DNA of 5,342 bases from Acidobacteriaceae bacterium (GCA_003164255.1 PLST01000036.1:1-5342); one strand, 5' to 3'. Counted from the first letter of the stretch, positions 1 to 5,342 are shown. Program-made: numbers and translations. The notes: generated by a model not told the origin, from the sequence alone.

Positions 1-32
1 CGGTTGTCGTTTAGATGGTCATCCGGAAGTTA

Positions 33-48
33 GGCTCCCGTTGGAGCC
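33..48. other. GC-rich hairpin downstream of the Fe-S gene, possible weak terminator
   Basis: GGCTCC and GGAGCC form a perfect 6-bp stem around the 4-base loop CGTT. The hairpin lies about 48 nt beyond the stop codon of the minus-strand Fe-S gene, so it could help end that transcript. It also sits directly after a TAG (31-33) that closes a plus-strand reading frame entering from the left edge, so it could equally belong to a gene ending there. Neither side has the T-run of an intrinsic terminator, so the terminator role is only a suggestion. Confidence 0.25.
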
Positions 49-96
49 CCGTCGGTTGATGAAGCAGATGCCAGTCCGGGGCTTTCGCTCCTTCTC

Positions 97-1392
97 TCAA
101 CGCTCCAGATGGACAAAATCCCTGGGTCGCATCAACTGTTCAAGGTACCGTGACTTCATTTGCTTGCTCGCCATGATTTGCTTGACCGGAGGGAGTTTCA
201 GAATCACTCCAAGAACGGCGGCCATGGCGCGATGATTCCAAAGCGCCTGATTGTCAAAGATCAGGTTCTGAAGTTGGCCCCGTTCAATGGCCATGAGCAC
301 GGCACGATGGGCAGTGGTGACCGGGGTGATCACACGCGTCTTCCGGAATCTGAGCCTGATCGCGCGATTGGGACATGTCCGTACGCAGACGCCGCAACCC
401 AGACAGAGGGACTCGTCGATCCGCGCCTTTCTGCGCGTAGGCCTATGCGGGTCGCCAGCAGACACGAGTCCCATGGCCTCCACTGGGCAGGCCGTCACGC
501 ACTTGCCGCAGCCGTTGCACGAAGCCGCAGTGATTTCCGGCAGGAAGTTGGTGGTGGCGATGGGGTTTAGGACAGCGAAGCGTTTGGCGGCGAGCATAGC
601 CTCGCAACAGCATCCGCAGCAGTTGCAGATGAACGCCACCTTCTGTTGTACATTTTCGCCGCACTGCACGAGGTTGTGCGCCAGAGCCTCGTCCAGCAGG
701 TCCATGCCTTCTTTTGCATCAACCTTGCGCGCAATGCCGTGTTTGATCAGCGACTGCGCCGTCCCACTGAAGGTCATGCAGATGTTCATGGGGGCATCGC
801 AGGATTTCCCCATGTGCTGCATCTTATGCCGGCAGTAGCAGGCTCCAACTCCCATATGAGAGGCCGTGTGGATCACCTCGCTGGCTCTTTCGTAGTCCAT
901 CACCGTCAGCGTTTGGTCCGTAGCCAGAGCCTTCTCATTGACAAAGACGCGGCCCAGCTGCGTTTCGCCCCCGGTAAAGAGGTTCTTAACAAAATCTTCT
1001 TCCACGTTCAGGTACTGGTAAAACAGCTCGGCCAGCAGCTTTTGATCGTATCCGTTGCCCAGGCGCATCATTGAGAATTCAAAGAAGCCCGCCATGGGCG
1101 GAGGCAAGACAAAGATCTGCTCCCCCCGCACCTCCATGTCAAGAAGCATCCCGCGCGATGCGAGCCCCTCAAGAATCTTTCGCGATTCAGCAACCGGTTT
1201 CTTCCATACCCTTGCCGCCGCTGCAACATTGAAGGGTTTGATAGGAAGCAGCGCCACCAGCGCTGCTTCGTCTTTGGTAAACAAGACCTCCAGTATCTGG
1301 AAGAGAAGCTCGGAAGGCGGCGCTCCTTGCGGAAAACGGTTGAGCCGGTCCGATAGTGCCAGGTAGCTATTCCTGAGAGTCACATGAGCCAT
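97..1392 (-). CDS. 4Fe-4S dicluster ferredoxin-type protein with winged-helix-like N-terminus
   Basis: A 431-residue cytoplasmic iron-sulfur protein with no signal peptide or membrane helix. Residues about 28-100 look like a winged-helix fold (inference). A cysteine cluster follows at C185, C187, C198 and C205, with family-typical spacing (CYCRHK, then SCDAPMNIC). Next comes an unusually dense CNCCGCCC at 256-263. Two classical Cx2Cx2CxxxCP motifs follow, at C292/295/298/302 and C330/333/336/340, each expected to bind a [4Fe-4S] cluster. The tail (350-431) is helical and basic. Similar proteins with this order of motifs occur in anaerobes and metal reducers and are annotated only as 4Fe-4S binding proteins, so the redox partner is unknown. 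The ATG at 1392 is chosen because AGAGG lies 6 nt upstream (1399-1403). A longer TTG start at 1428 has no ribosome site and overlaps the -10 box. The gene is monocistronic within the window. Family certain, function unknown. Confidence 0.93.
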   Translation of the reverse strand: MAHVTLRNSYLALSDRLNRFPQGAPPSELLFQILEVLFTKDEAALVALLPIKPFNVAAAARVWKKPVAESRKILEGLASRGMLLDMEVRGEQIFVLPPPMAGFFEFSMMRLGNGYDQKLLAELFYQYLNVEEDFVKNLFTGGETQLGRVFVNEKALATDQTLTVMDYERASEVIHTASHMGVGACYCRHKMQHMGKSCDAPMNICMTFSGTAQSLIKHGIARKVDAKEGMDLLDEALAHNLVQCGENVQQKVAFICNCCGCCCEAMLAAKRFAVLNPIATTNFLPEITAASCNGCGKCVTACPVEAMGLVSAGDPHRPTRRKARIDESLCLGCGVCVRTCPNRAIRLRFRKTRVITPVTTAHRAVLMAIERGQLQNLIFDNQALWNHRAMAAVLGVILKLPPVKQIMASKQMKSRYLEQLMRPRDFVHLER

Positions 1393-1398
1393 TAAACG

Positions 1399-1403
1399 CC
1401 TCT
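1399..1403 (-). promoter_or_regulatory. Ribosome binding site deciding the start of the Fe-S gene
   Basis: On the minus strand AGAGG ends 6 nt before the ATG at 1392. The alternative in-frame TTG 36 nt further upstream has only CGCGCATATAA in front of it. This site, with the -10 box position, argues for the shorter protein. Confidence 0.7.
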
Positions 1404-1427
1404 GACAAGCGAGGATTGTGAAGGCCA

Positions 1428-1433
1428 ATTATA
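1428..1433 (-). promoter_or_regulatory. Sigma-70-type -10 box (TATAAT) of the Fe-S gene
   Basis: The minus strand reads a perfect TATAAT here, placing the predicted transcription start near 1421 and leaving a 5' leader of about 29 nt before the ATG at 1392. No hexamer 16-18 nt upstream resembles TTGACA; the best matches share only about two positions. A perfect TTGACA does occur on the same strand at 1462-1467, but the 28-nt spacing is too long for one polymerase contact. It is better explained as part of the dyad at 1457-1475. A good -10 with a missing -35 is typical of activator-dependent promoters. Confidence 0.55.
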
Positions 1434-1456
1434 TGCGCGCACACACCGGCTCACGC

Positions 1457-1475
1457 ATTGCTGTCAACAGCCAAT
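1457..1475. promoter_or_regulatory. Near-perfect dyad, candidate activator site for the Fe-S gene
   Basis: ATTGCTGTCAACAGCCAAT contains the perfect inverted repeat GCTGT-CA-ACAGC (1460-1471). It is bracketed by ATTG and CAAT, which also pair if one extra C is bulged. Its centre is about 44 bp upstream of the transcription start inferred from the -10 box, close to the usual class II activator position near -41.5. It does not fit the FNR consensus TTGAT-N4-ATCAA, so the binding protein is not identified. The role is inferred from symmetry and position only. Confidence 0.4.
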
Positions 1476-2142
1476 CCATCCCTGACACGACCAAGTCCTG
1501 TATATCGCTTTTGCGTTTGCGCATGTAATTGGCGCCTTTCTCTACAGGCTATTGGGCACTATCCGTTCGCTGAACATCTTTCGTTGTCAATCCTGCTATG
1601 CCACAAGGATAAATAACTCGAAGAACAACCAGAAGCACATGACTGCCTGGACGAACATCCCAAAGGCACCATTGTGATCACATTACTTCAGCTAGCGACG
1701 AGGGACTGTTCTGATTTGGACGGTTTTGTCTCGGGTACTGTTGCTAGCCTTGGCGGTTGTATTGCCACCTCCCGGCGCCGAACGACGCAACGGGCCGGCC
1801 CGCCGTGCCGGACCATATCCTTTCTACGCAAAGCCACTCGCGTAACAGCTGTCACTCGAGCATTCACGGTTCCAACGTCAGCGACTTCTTCCTGAACCCC
1901 AAGCAGAGAACGGGCAAGCATTGACCCGGCAGACGGAGATAAGGAGATGTCTCAGTGGGTCACTAATGTTTCCTACGGCCTATGTAGTTAGTTGCTTCTC
2001 CGAGCGATTCAGCCTGTCTCACAACGCATAGGTTTTCACACAGCTTCTTCTGAAGAGTTTCAGCCAATTGTTTCAATGCGATAGCGCGGATGAAATGGAA
2101 GGCCTTTCGGTACAAAAATGCGGTCATACTCAATCTTCAGGC

Positions 2143-2192
2143 GTGTCAAAAGGCCTCAGCCGGAGTTCAAGATGCGTCAACCCTTTTGACAC
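2143..2192. repeat. 11-bp perfect inverted repeat with 28-nt loop
   Basis: GTGTCAAAAGG (2143-2153) is matched exactly by CCTTTTGACAC (2182-2192). The intervening 28 bases are not symmetrical. By simple counting, an 11-bp perfect match this close is unlikely by chance in a window this size. The arms each carry a TTGACA-like hexamer pointing outward, but neither has a matching -10 box. There is no T-run, so it is not a standard terminator. It could be a paired operator, the ends of a small element, or an RNA hairpin. Role unknown. Confidence 0.5.
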
Positions 2193-2279
2193 AAGGCTCG
2201 CAGTGTTTGAACAACCGCATGATTGCAACTTCCGCCTGTCTCACTCCAGAGATGTTTTTGGGACCCCAATGAGCGCATA

Positions 2280-2371
2280 ATCGCCATAAGCTCACCGACA
2301 ACAGCGCTTGAACCGCATGGACGAATAGTCGGCTACGCGTCCACATGGTTTCTAACCCGAGCTCAACATTG
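2280..2371 (+). repeat. Direct repeat copy 1, upstream of the signalling gene pair
   Basis: This copy matches 4473-4557 in the same orientation. The core CGCATGGACGAATAGTCGGCT differs from its partner at two positions, both A/G changes. Shared blocks continue on both sides: ATCGCC, TAA, CTCAYCGA and AGCGC before the core, and TGG, GCTCAAC and TTG after it, with small gaps between. The in-frame relation of the blocks differs between copies, so this is a DNA-level repeat and not a conserved protein. The family is not recognised. Confidence 0.6.
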
Positions 2372-2521
2372 GAATTCACTTCTCTTGGTAGCCGGTTTTA
2401 CGGCCACTTGCCGAGAACGCTGATCGACTGGAATGGCTCAATGAGTGCGTTGGCCTGTTGTCATCAACCGATGATCATGGCAAGGCATCTCCAACACCGT
2501 GACGCTGCACACTGACAGCGA

Positions 2522-3256
2522 ATGTGGGCACAGGCTAATACGGTCTGTGGAGGTGTGGCCCTGCCAGATCAAGCTGCTGAGGTACTTCGCGATCGAATCC
2601 CATACATCCTGTTTGGTACGGTTTTTCTGTTTATCGGGTTGTGCGTCTGCGGCATCGCCGTGATGCGGCGCCGGAGCGGGGGGACATTCTTCACCTGGCT
2701 TGGAATCTGGAGTGCGATTGAAGGAACCGAATACCTGTTTGGTTCGTTGGCTGACCTCGGACTTTTGCCGCATTGGCTTTTGGCCAGCCTTCCATACGTC
2801 GGCAATGTTTTGTCGTTCTCGGTCGTGGTGATTGCTTTGCTGGCCTTTCTCGACCTAAGCCGGGACAGACTACGACTCTTCCTTCAAGGAGCGATTTTGG
2901 CGGGTCTCGCGATTGCTGTGGTAGGCATTGCCCTTTTCCTGTTCACCGGCTCTTCGTTCAAAATCATGCCTTACAACCATCTGCTTGCAGCAATTTCGAT
3001 CACGGCGATGGCAATCGTCGTGGCTGTGCCAAAGCTCAGTCGAAGATTCCTCATCCTGCCCAATCGCACTGTCCTTTCTCTAGGCATCCTTGTATTCGCT
3101 TTGGAGGCGGTTTACGGCAACTTGTCGCTTCCACTGAGGCTCCCGAGTCCGCCCGAGATCCTAGACCCGCTGGGGTTTGCTGTCCTCCTATTCTGCTTTG
3201 GATATGTTGCCGTGCAGAGCCTGGAAACGAGTTCGTCAACCTCCGCAAGGTTTTGA
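2522..3256 (+). CDS. Seven-helix membrane sensor-like protein lacking an effector domain
   Basis: A 244-residue, very hydrophobic protein with about seven predicted membrane helices, near residues 27-48, 55-75, 86-109, 121-142, 152-170, 184-199 and 215-232. The sequence, notably DPLGFAVLLFCFGYVAVQ at 215-232, resembles the N-terminal membrane part of acidobacterial SpoIIE-type phosphatases, as I recall that family. There the chain continues into a linker and the phosphatase domain. Here it stops 12 residues after the last helix, so no output domain is present. It is followed after 12 nt, in the same frame, by a membrane phosphatase gene and is probably co-transcribed with it. The likely role is membrane signal perception, possibly partnering that phosphatase (inference). 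The start is uncertain: the ATG at 2522 lacks a ribosome site, while GGAGGT at 2549-2554 sits 6 nt before a CTG (2561) and abuts a GTG (2555). C-terminal loss by mutation is an alternative to a native short form. Confidence 0.8.
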   Translation: MWAQANTVCGGVALPDQAAEVLRDRIPYILFGTVFLFIGLCVCGIAVMRRRSGGTFFTWLGIWSAIEGTEYLFGSLADLGLLPHWLLASLPYVGNVLSFSVVVIALLAFLDLSRDRLRLFLQGAILAGLAIAVVGIALFLFTGSSFKIMPYNHLLAAISITAMAIVVAVPKLSRRFLILPNRTVLSLGILVFALEAVYGNLSLPLRLPSPPEILDPLGFAVLLFCFGYVAVQSLETSSSTSARF

Positions 3257-3268
3257 AAGCGTGTAGAC

Positions 3269-4456
3269 ATGTGGGTAACACCGTCTTCTCTTGTACGTTT
3301 CCTTAGACAGCAAGCCGTTTACCTCGCGATCTCTGCAATCGCGGGAGCCGTCTTCTGGGCCATTGGACAGCAGATCAATCCGCTCACCGTCTTGGTCTAT
3401 TCGATTGCGATTGGAAATACTGTGGTGCCTGTAACGCAGAGGTTGCGCCGGTACTATTCTGAAAAGCCATTTCCTTACAATTGGTTGTTCTTTCTCGCGA
3501 TCCTGCTCGTTCTCCTGATACCGGTTTACGTCGTGTCGTCGGTGGTCGTTTGGATTTTTGCGCCACCGACGCCACAAACTTTGGAGCATCTGCTCAGAAC
3601 AGGCTGGAAATTTCCAGTACTGGTCACATTTGTTGCGGGCGTGCTGTTTTTTCTTTACCAGACCACAAAGGAGAAGCTTGAGCGGCGTAATACCGAACTG
3701 CAGCGCTCGGTGGATCTCGGTACAGCGCAGCTTGAAATGCAGGAGCAGGAACTGCAACGCGCGCGGGAGATACAGCAATCGCTTCTGCCCAAGGAGATTC
3801 CGCAACTGCCTGGATTCGAGGTTGCGGGAATATGGCGTCCGGCTCGCGCGGTCAGCGGCGACTACTATGACGTCTTCAAGCTGGGCAGAAATAAACTAGG
3901 CATTTGCGTAGCAGATGTTGTTGGCAAAGGGGTCTCGGCTGCACTGTTGATGGCGAACGTGCAGGCTGCCGTTCACGCCTTTGCGAGTGAATCGGAGAGC
4001 GCGGCATGGCTATGCGGGAAGGTAAACGCACTGCTTTATGAAAACATTGCCGTCGGGAAGTTCGTCACCTTCTTCTATGGGGTGCTCGATGGCAGTGCAC
4101 GGACCCTGCAATATTGCAATGCCGGAAGTCCTCGCCCGGTCCTCTCCTCTCGTGGCCAGACCCGGATGCTCGAAGAGGGTGGCGCTGTCCTGGGCGTCTT
4201 TCCCTCGTGGACCTATGAGGATGCGACGGTCGACTTGCGGCCGGGAGACCGCTTATTCCTCTTCACGGATGGAATCACGGAAGCATCCGACGCGGACGAG
4301 CAGGAGTTTGGTGAAGCAAACGTTGCGGAGTTTGCACGAACGAACTTCATCCGCTCAGCTGGCGAACTGAACAACCGATTGATCGCTCGTGTTTCGAGTT
4401 TCTGCGGAGACCATTTCCAGGACGACGCAACTCTGGTGGTGATTGCCGCCAACTAG
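3269..4456 (+). CDS. Membrane-anchored PP2C/SpoIIE-family serine phosphatase (RsbU-like output)
   Basis: A 395-residue protein. Four membrane helices lie near residues 17-34, 38-55, 71-97 and 114-131, then a charged coiled-coil linker (about 132-170) ending in AREIQQSLLP, the usual junction to this phosphatase class. The PP2C/SpoIIE domain fills about 181-393. It keeps the metal-binding acidic motifs: SGDYYDV (D198), ADVVGKG (D216), FTDGITEA (D334) and DDATLVV (D385/D386), plus NAGSPRP at 284-290. It should therefore be an active Mn/Mg-dependent phosphatase facing the cytoplasm. Family members dephosphorylate anti-anti-sigma factors in partner-switching cascades; the substrate here is not in the window. 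The ATG lies 12 nt after the stop of the 7-TM gene, in the same frame, with no strong ribosome site (AAGG is 18 nt away). Translation may therefore be coupled to the upstream gene. Confidence 0.93.
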   Translation: MWVTPSSLVRFLRQQAVYLAISAIAGAVFWAIGQQINPLTVLVYSIAIGNTVVPVTQRLRRYYSEKPFPYNWLFFLAILLVLLIPVYVVSSVVVWIFAPPTPQTLEHLLRTGWKFPVLVTFVAGVLFFLYQTTKEKLERRNTELQRSVDLGTAQLEMQEQELQRAREIQQSLLPKEIPQLPGFEVAGIWRPARAVSGDYYDVFKLGRNKLGICVADVVGKGVSAALLMANVQAAVHAFASESESAAWLCGKVNALLYENIAVGKFVTFFYGVLDGSARTLQYCNAGSPRPVLSSRGQTRMLEEGGAVLGVFPSWTYEDATVDLRPGDRLFLFTDGITEASDADEQEFGEANVAEFARTNFIRSAGELNNRLIARVSSFCGDHFQDDATLVVIAAN

Positions 4457-4472
4457 AGTCAATTGATGATTT

Positions 4473-4557
4473 ATCGCCTAATCACTCATCGAGGAAGCGC
4501 ATTCCACATGGGCGAATAGTCGGCTTTCCGGACAAGTGGGCTTCGGCTCAACTGTTG
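4473..4557 (+). repeat. Direct repeat copy 2, downstream of the phosphatase gene
   Basis: Partner of the repeat at 2280-2371, beginning 16 nt after the phosphatase stop codon. The best-kept part is CCACATGGGCGAATAGTCGGCT at 4504-4525 (20 of 22 bases identical to 2313-2334). The two copies are head-to-tail and enclose exactly the 7-TM and phosphatase genes. No terminal inverted repeats, target duplication or transposase are seen. Confidence 0.6.
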
Positions 4558-4567
4558 ACTTCAGCCC
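4538..4567. other. Imperfect hairpin after the phosphatase gene
   Basis: GGGCT (4538-4542) pairs with AGCCC (4563-4567), and an inner TCAA/TTGA pairing closes a 3-base loop, separated from the outer stem by an asymmetric internal loop. It lies about 80 nt past the phosphatase stop and could slow or end transcription, but no T-run follows. It overlaps the 3' end of repeat copy 2; the equivalent part of copy 1 does not keep the pairing. Confidence 0.25.
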
Positions 4568-4733
4568 AATGCGCGATCCCAGGACCGACACGGTTTGAGA
4601 AGACCGTCAAAGGGAATCGCAAAGCCCTCCAGGCGCAATTGGCGTTTGCCGTTACCGATCCTTCTATAGATTCGAAACAATCGACACCGCCTTCCTGGCC
4701 TTCCGTCGCCTCACACTGATCGTTGAGGCCCTG

Positions 4734-4743
4734 ACATTAATGT
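4734..4743. promoter_or_regulatory. Perfect 10-bp palindrome ACATTAATGT
   Basis: A self-complementary 10-mer, flanked by TG and GA. It has the form of a small operator half-site pair, but no promoter is visible beside it and no regulator can be named. It could be coincidental. Confidence 0.2.
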
Positions 4744-4810
4744 GAACGCGCCCTAATTTCAATTGCGCGAGGCAGAAACGAGATCTATGGGGAAACCATT
4801 TCGATTTCAG

Positions 4811-4853
4811 ATTTATTACATATATGCTGTCAGTTATATGGTATGCTATATAC
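4811..4853. other. AT-rich patch with repeated TATATG-like words
   Basis: The sequence here is markedly richer in A and T than its surroundings. It carries overlapping TATATG, TATGCT and TATATA words and the palindrome CATATATG (4819-4826). TTACAT (4816-4821) and TATGCT (4842-4847) resemble -35 and -10 boxes, but the 20-nt spacing is too long. The patch may hold a promoter for the plus strand toward the HTH gene, or a protein-binding or easily melted site. Confidence 0.3.
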
Positions 4854-5057
4854 GTGCCGTTGGTGATGGTGGAGATGGGGAATAGGCGTAGAAAAAGGGC
4901 GGCGCAAAGTGCAAATGTTCGCCGCAGAACGAGTGGAGGGGCTTCGCTCATACCAGGCACAAAAACATAACCGTGCGGGGCATTCTGGAGAAAAGTTGGT
5001 TGGCGGTCGCATTGAGGCAGGCTTGGCGAAGGCGGGTTTGTAGGCGTCCTGCAAGAA

Positions 5058-5063
5058 CATAAT
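5058..5063 (+). promoter_or_regulatory. Candidate -10 box (CATAAT) for the HTH gene
   Basis: CATAAT matches TATAAT at five of six positions and would start transcription near 5070, giving a leader of about 40 nt to the ATG at 5109. The only -35-like word nearby, TTGTAG at 5038-5043, is 14 nt away and poor, so the promoter is weakly supported. Confidence 0.3.
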
Positions 5064-5108
5064 CTGGCGGACAGTTCCTGAAAAAAGCAAATGAGGATTC
5101 AATCAAAT

Positions 5109-5342
5109 ATGAGCACACAATTCCTGACTGAAGTCGAAGTGGCGCAACGAACGCACATCAGCCTTGCCACTCTGCGCCGGTGGCGGCTGGAGAACCGTGG
5201 GCCGATATTCCGCAAATTCGGTTCCCTAGTTCGTTATGCCGAGGAGGAGCTGGCCCGATGGGAGCAGGCCCAGCCAAGCGGCGGCGAGAATATCGCCAAA
5301 CGATTCATGCACCAGCCCGTGAAAAGCATTGAGCCGCTCGGA
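5109..5342 (+). CDS. Helix-turn-helix DNA-binding protein, excisionase/AlpA/MerR-like (partial, 3' end missing)
   Basis: At least 78 residues are encoded, and the frame is still open at the window edge. Residues about 5-54 fit the small winged HTH of excisionase/AlpA-type proteins (HTH_17-like). FLTEVEVAQ opens the first helix, ISLATLRRWRLE is the recognition helix, and the GPIFRKFGSLVRY strand-wing is followed by AEEELARWE. That last order, a wing with GP and VRY then an acidic helix ending in W, is very typical of the family. Such proteins bind short DNA sites as transcription regulators or recombination directionality factors and are common next to integrases, on plasmids and in islands. 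The ATG at 5109 is preceded by TGAGGA 11 nt upstream. An in-frame ATG at 5091 would add six residues but has only an A-rich leader. Which process it controls cannot be told without the sequence to the right. Confidence 0.85.
   Translation, partial: MSTQFLTEVEVAQRTHISLATLRRWRLENRGPIFRKFGSLVRYAEEELARWEQAQPSGGENIAKRFMHQPVKSIEPLG

Larger units (their letters stand above)
1476..2521. other. Gene-poor spacer of about 1 kb
   Basis: No reading frame here has a convincing combination of length, start, ribosome site and recognisable protein. Frames of 60-77 codons exist on both strands (for example 1674-1895 and 2090-2272 plus, 1688-1921 and 2167-2379 minus). They overlap each other, lack Shine-Dalgarno sequences and encode unrecognisable, Ser/Arg/Thr-rich or mixed sequence. 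A stop-bounded plus frame at 1696-1839 contains the hydrophobic run RVLLLALAVVLPPPG, which resembles a signal peptide, but it has no ATG/GTG and ends after a few dozen codons. The tract may be decayed coding DNA; nothing in it is recognisable as a specific gene. The inverted repeat and direct-repeat copy listed separately are its clearest structure. Confidence 0.6.
4568..5090. other. Gene-poor stretch before the HTH gene
   Basis: No credible gene is seen. Two overlapping minus-strand frames (4664-4960 and 4830-5102) encode low-complexity, Arg/Ser/Pro-rich sequence and cannot both be real. A plus frame of 34 codons (4866-4970) is short and basic with no usable ribosome site. A stop-free plus frame runs from the end of the phosphatase gene to about 4718, but it has no plausible start. 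Structural points: the palindrome at 4734-4743 and the AT-rich patch at 4811-4853. Confidence 0.55.

Noticed and set aside
2..235. Plus-strand frame open from the left edge to 235
   Set aside because: It overlaps the 3' end of the Fe-S gene on the opposite strand for over 130 nt and encodes an Arg-rich sequence with no recognisable motif. A real gene ending here cannot be excluded but is not supported.
160..1366. Plus-strand open frames at 160-570, 287-838, 646-1074 and 1055-1366
   Set aside because: They are antisense to the Fe-S gene, whose minus-strand frame carries the recognisable ferredoxin motifs; the antisense peptides are composition artefacts.
1393..1428. Longer Fe-S protein starting at TTG 1428
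   Set aside because: No ribosome site precedes it and the codon lies within the TATAAT box, so it would fall upstream of the predicted transcript start.
1434..1467. TTGACA (1462-1467, minus) paired with TATAAT as one promoter
   Set aside because: The 28-nt spacing is far beyond the usable range; the hexamer is part of a dyad instead.
2012..2244. Direct repeat GCCTGTCTCAC at 2012-2022 and 2234-2244
   Set aside because: A single repeated 11-mer is expected by chance a few times in a window of this size, and the flanks do not match.
2438..2805. Minus-strand frames of 111 and 78 codons over the start of the 7-TM gene
   Set aside because: They are shadows of a strong membrane-protein frame on the plus strand and encode low-complexity polar sequence.
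3254..3268. Selenocysteine or programmed recoding of the TGA between the two signalling genes
   Set aside because: No hairpin resembling a bacterial SECIS follows the TGA, and the downstream gene has its own ATG and a complete membrane domain; a shared frame occurs by chance in one of three cases.
3236..3805. Minus-strand 189-codon frame inside the phosphatase gene
   Set aside because: It is antisense to the transmembrane and linker part of the phosphatase; the peptide is rich in Arg, Gln and Leu with no motif.
4866..4970. 34-codon basic plus-strand micro-ORF upstream of the HTH gene
   Set aside because: No correctly spaced ribosome site for the ATG at 4866, and the GGAG before the ATG at 4875 abuts it directly; the length is expected by chance.
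4664..5102. Two overlapping minus-strand frames (98 and 90 codons) before the HTH gene
   Set aside because: They overlap each other, lack ribosome sites, cross the AT-rich patch and show no recognisable domain.
1..5342. CRISPR array, tRNA, rRNA or riboswitch
   Set aside because: No regularly spaced repeats, cloverleaf, rRNA-like sequence or recognisable riboswitch core was seen on reading both strands by eye.

Overview
The window looks like chromosomal DNA of a soil-type bacterium, most plausibly an acidobacterium. This is an inference from protein style: a membrane-anchored SpoIIE/PP2C phosphatase next to a seven-helix membrane sensor, and an Fe-S protein with a winged-helix-like N-terminus. 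No rRNA, tRNA or other marker gene is present to prove it. GC content is moderate to fairly high by eye. Coding density is low, with two long stretches (about 1.1 kb and 0.65 kb) that hold no convincing gene.

Layout. 1-96: short non-coding flank with a small GC-rich hairpin. 97-1392 (minus): a 431-residue iron-sulfur protein with 19 cysteines and two ferredoxin-type [4Fe-4S] motifs. It has a perfect TATAAT -10 box and a 19-nt dyad upstream of it, in the position of an activator site. 1434-2521: gene-poor spacer with an 11-bp perfect inverted repeat and the first copy of a roughly 90-bp direct repeat. 2522-3256 and 3269-4456 (plus): a two-gene signalling unit made of a 7-TM protein with no effector domain, then a 4-TM PP2C/SpoIIE serine phosphatase whose metal-binding aspartates are all visible. 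The two genes are in the same frame, separated by one TGA and 12 further bases. 4457-5108: second gene-poor stretch with the second repeat copy, a 10-bp palindrome and a conspicuous AT-rich patch. 5109-5342 (plus): start of a small helix-turn-helix (excisionase/AlpA/MerR-like) DNA-binding protein that runs off the right edge.

How the parts fit. The phosphatase pair is the functional core. By family analogy, its phosphatase would act on a phosphorylated anti-sigma-factor antagonist in a partner-switching system, but no RsbV- or RsbW-like partner is present here. The Fe-S gene is divergent from the pair and far from it, so no link is implied. The direct repeats flanking the phosphatase pair, and the HTH gene at the edge, hint that the central and right parts may be accessory DNA. 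No transposase, integrase or att site is visible to confirm this.
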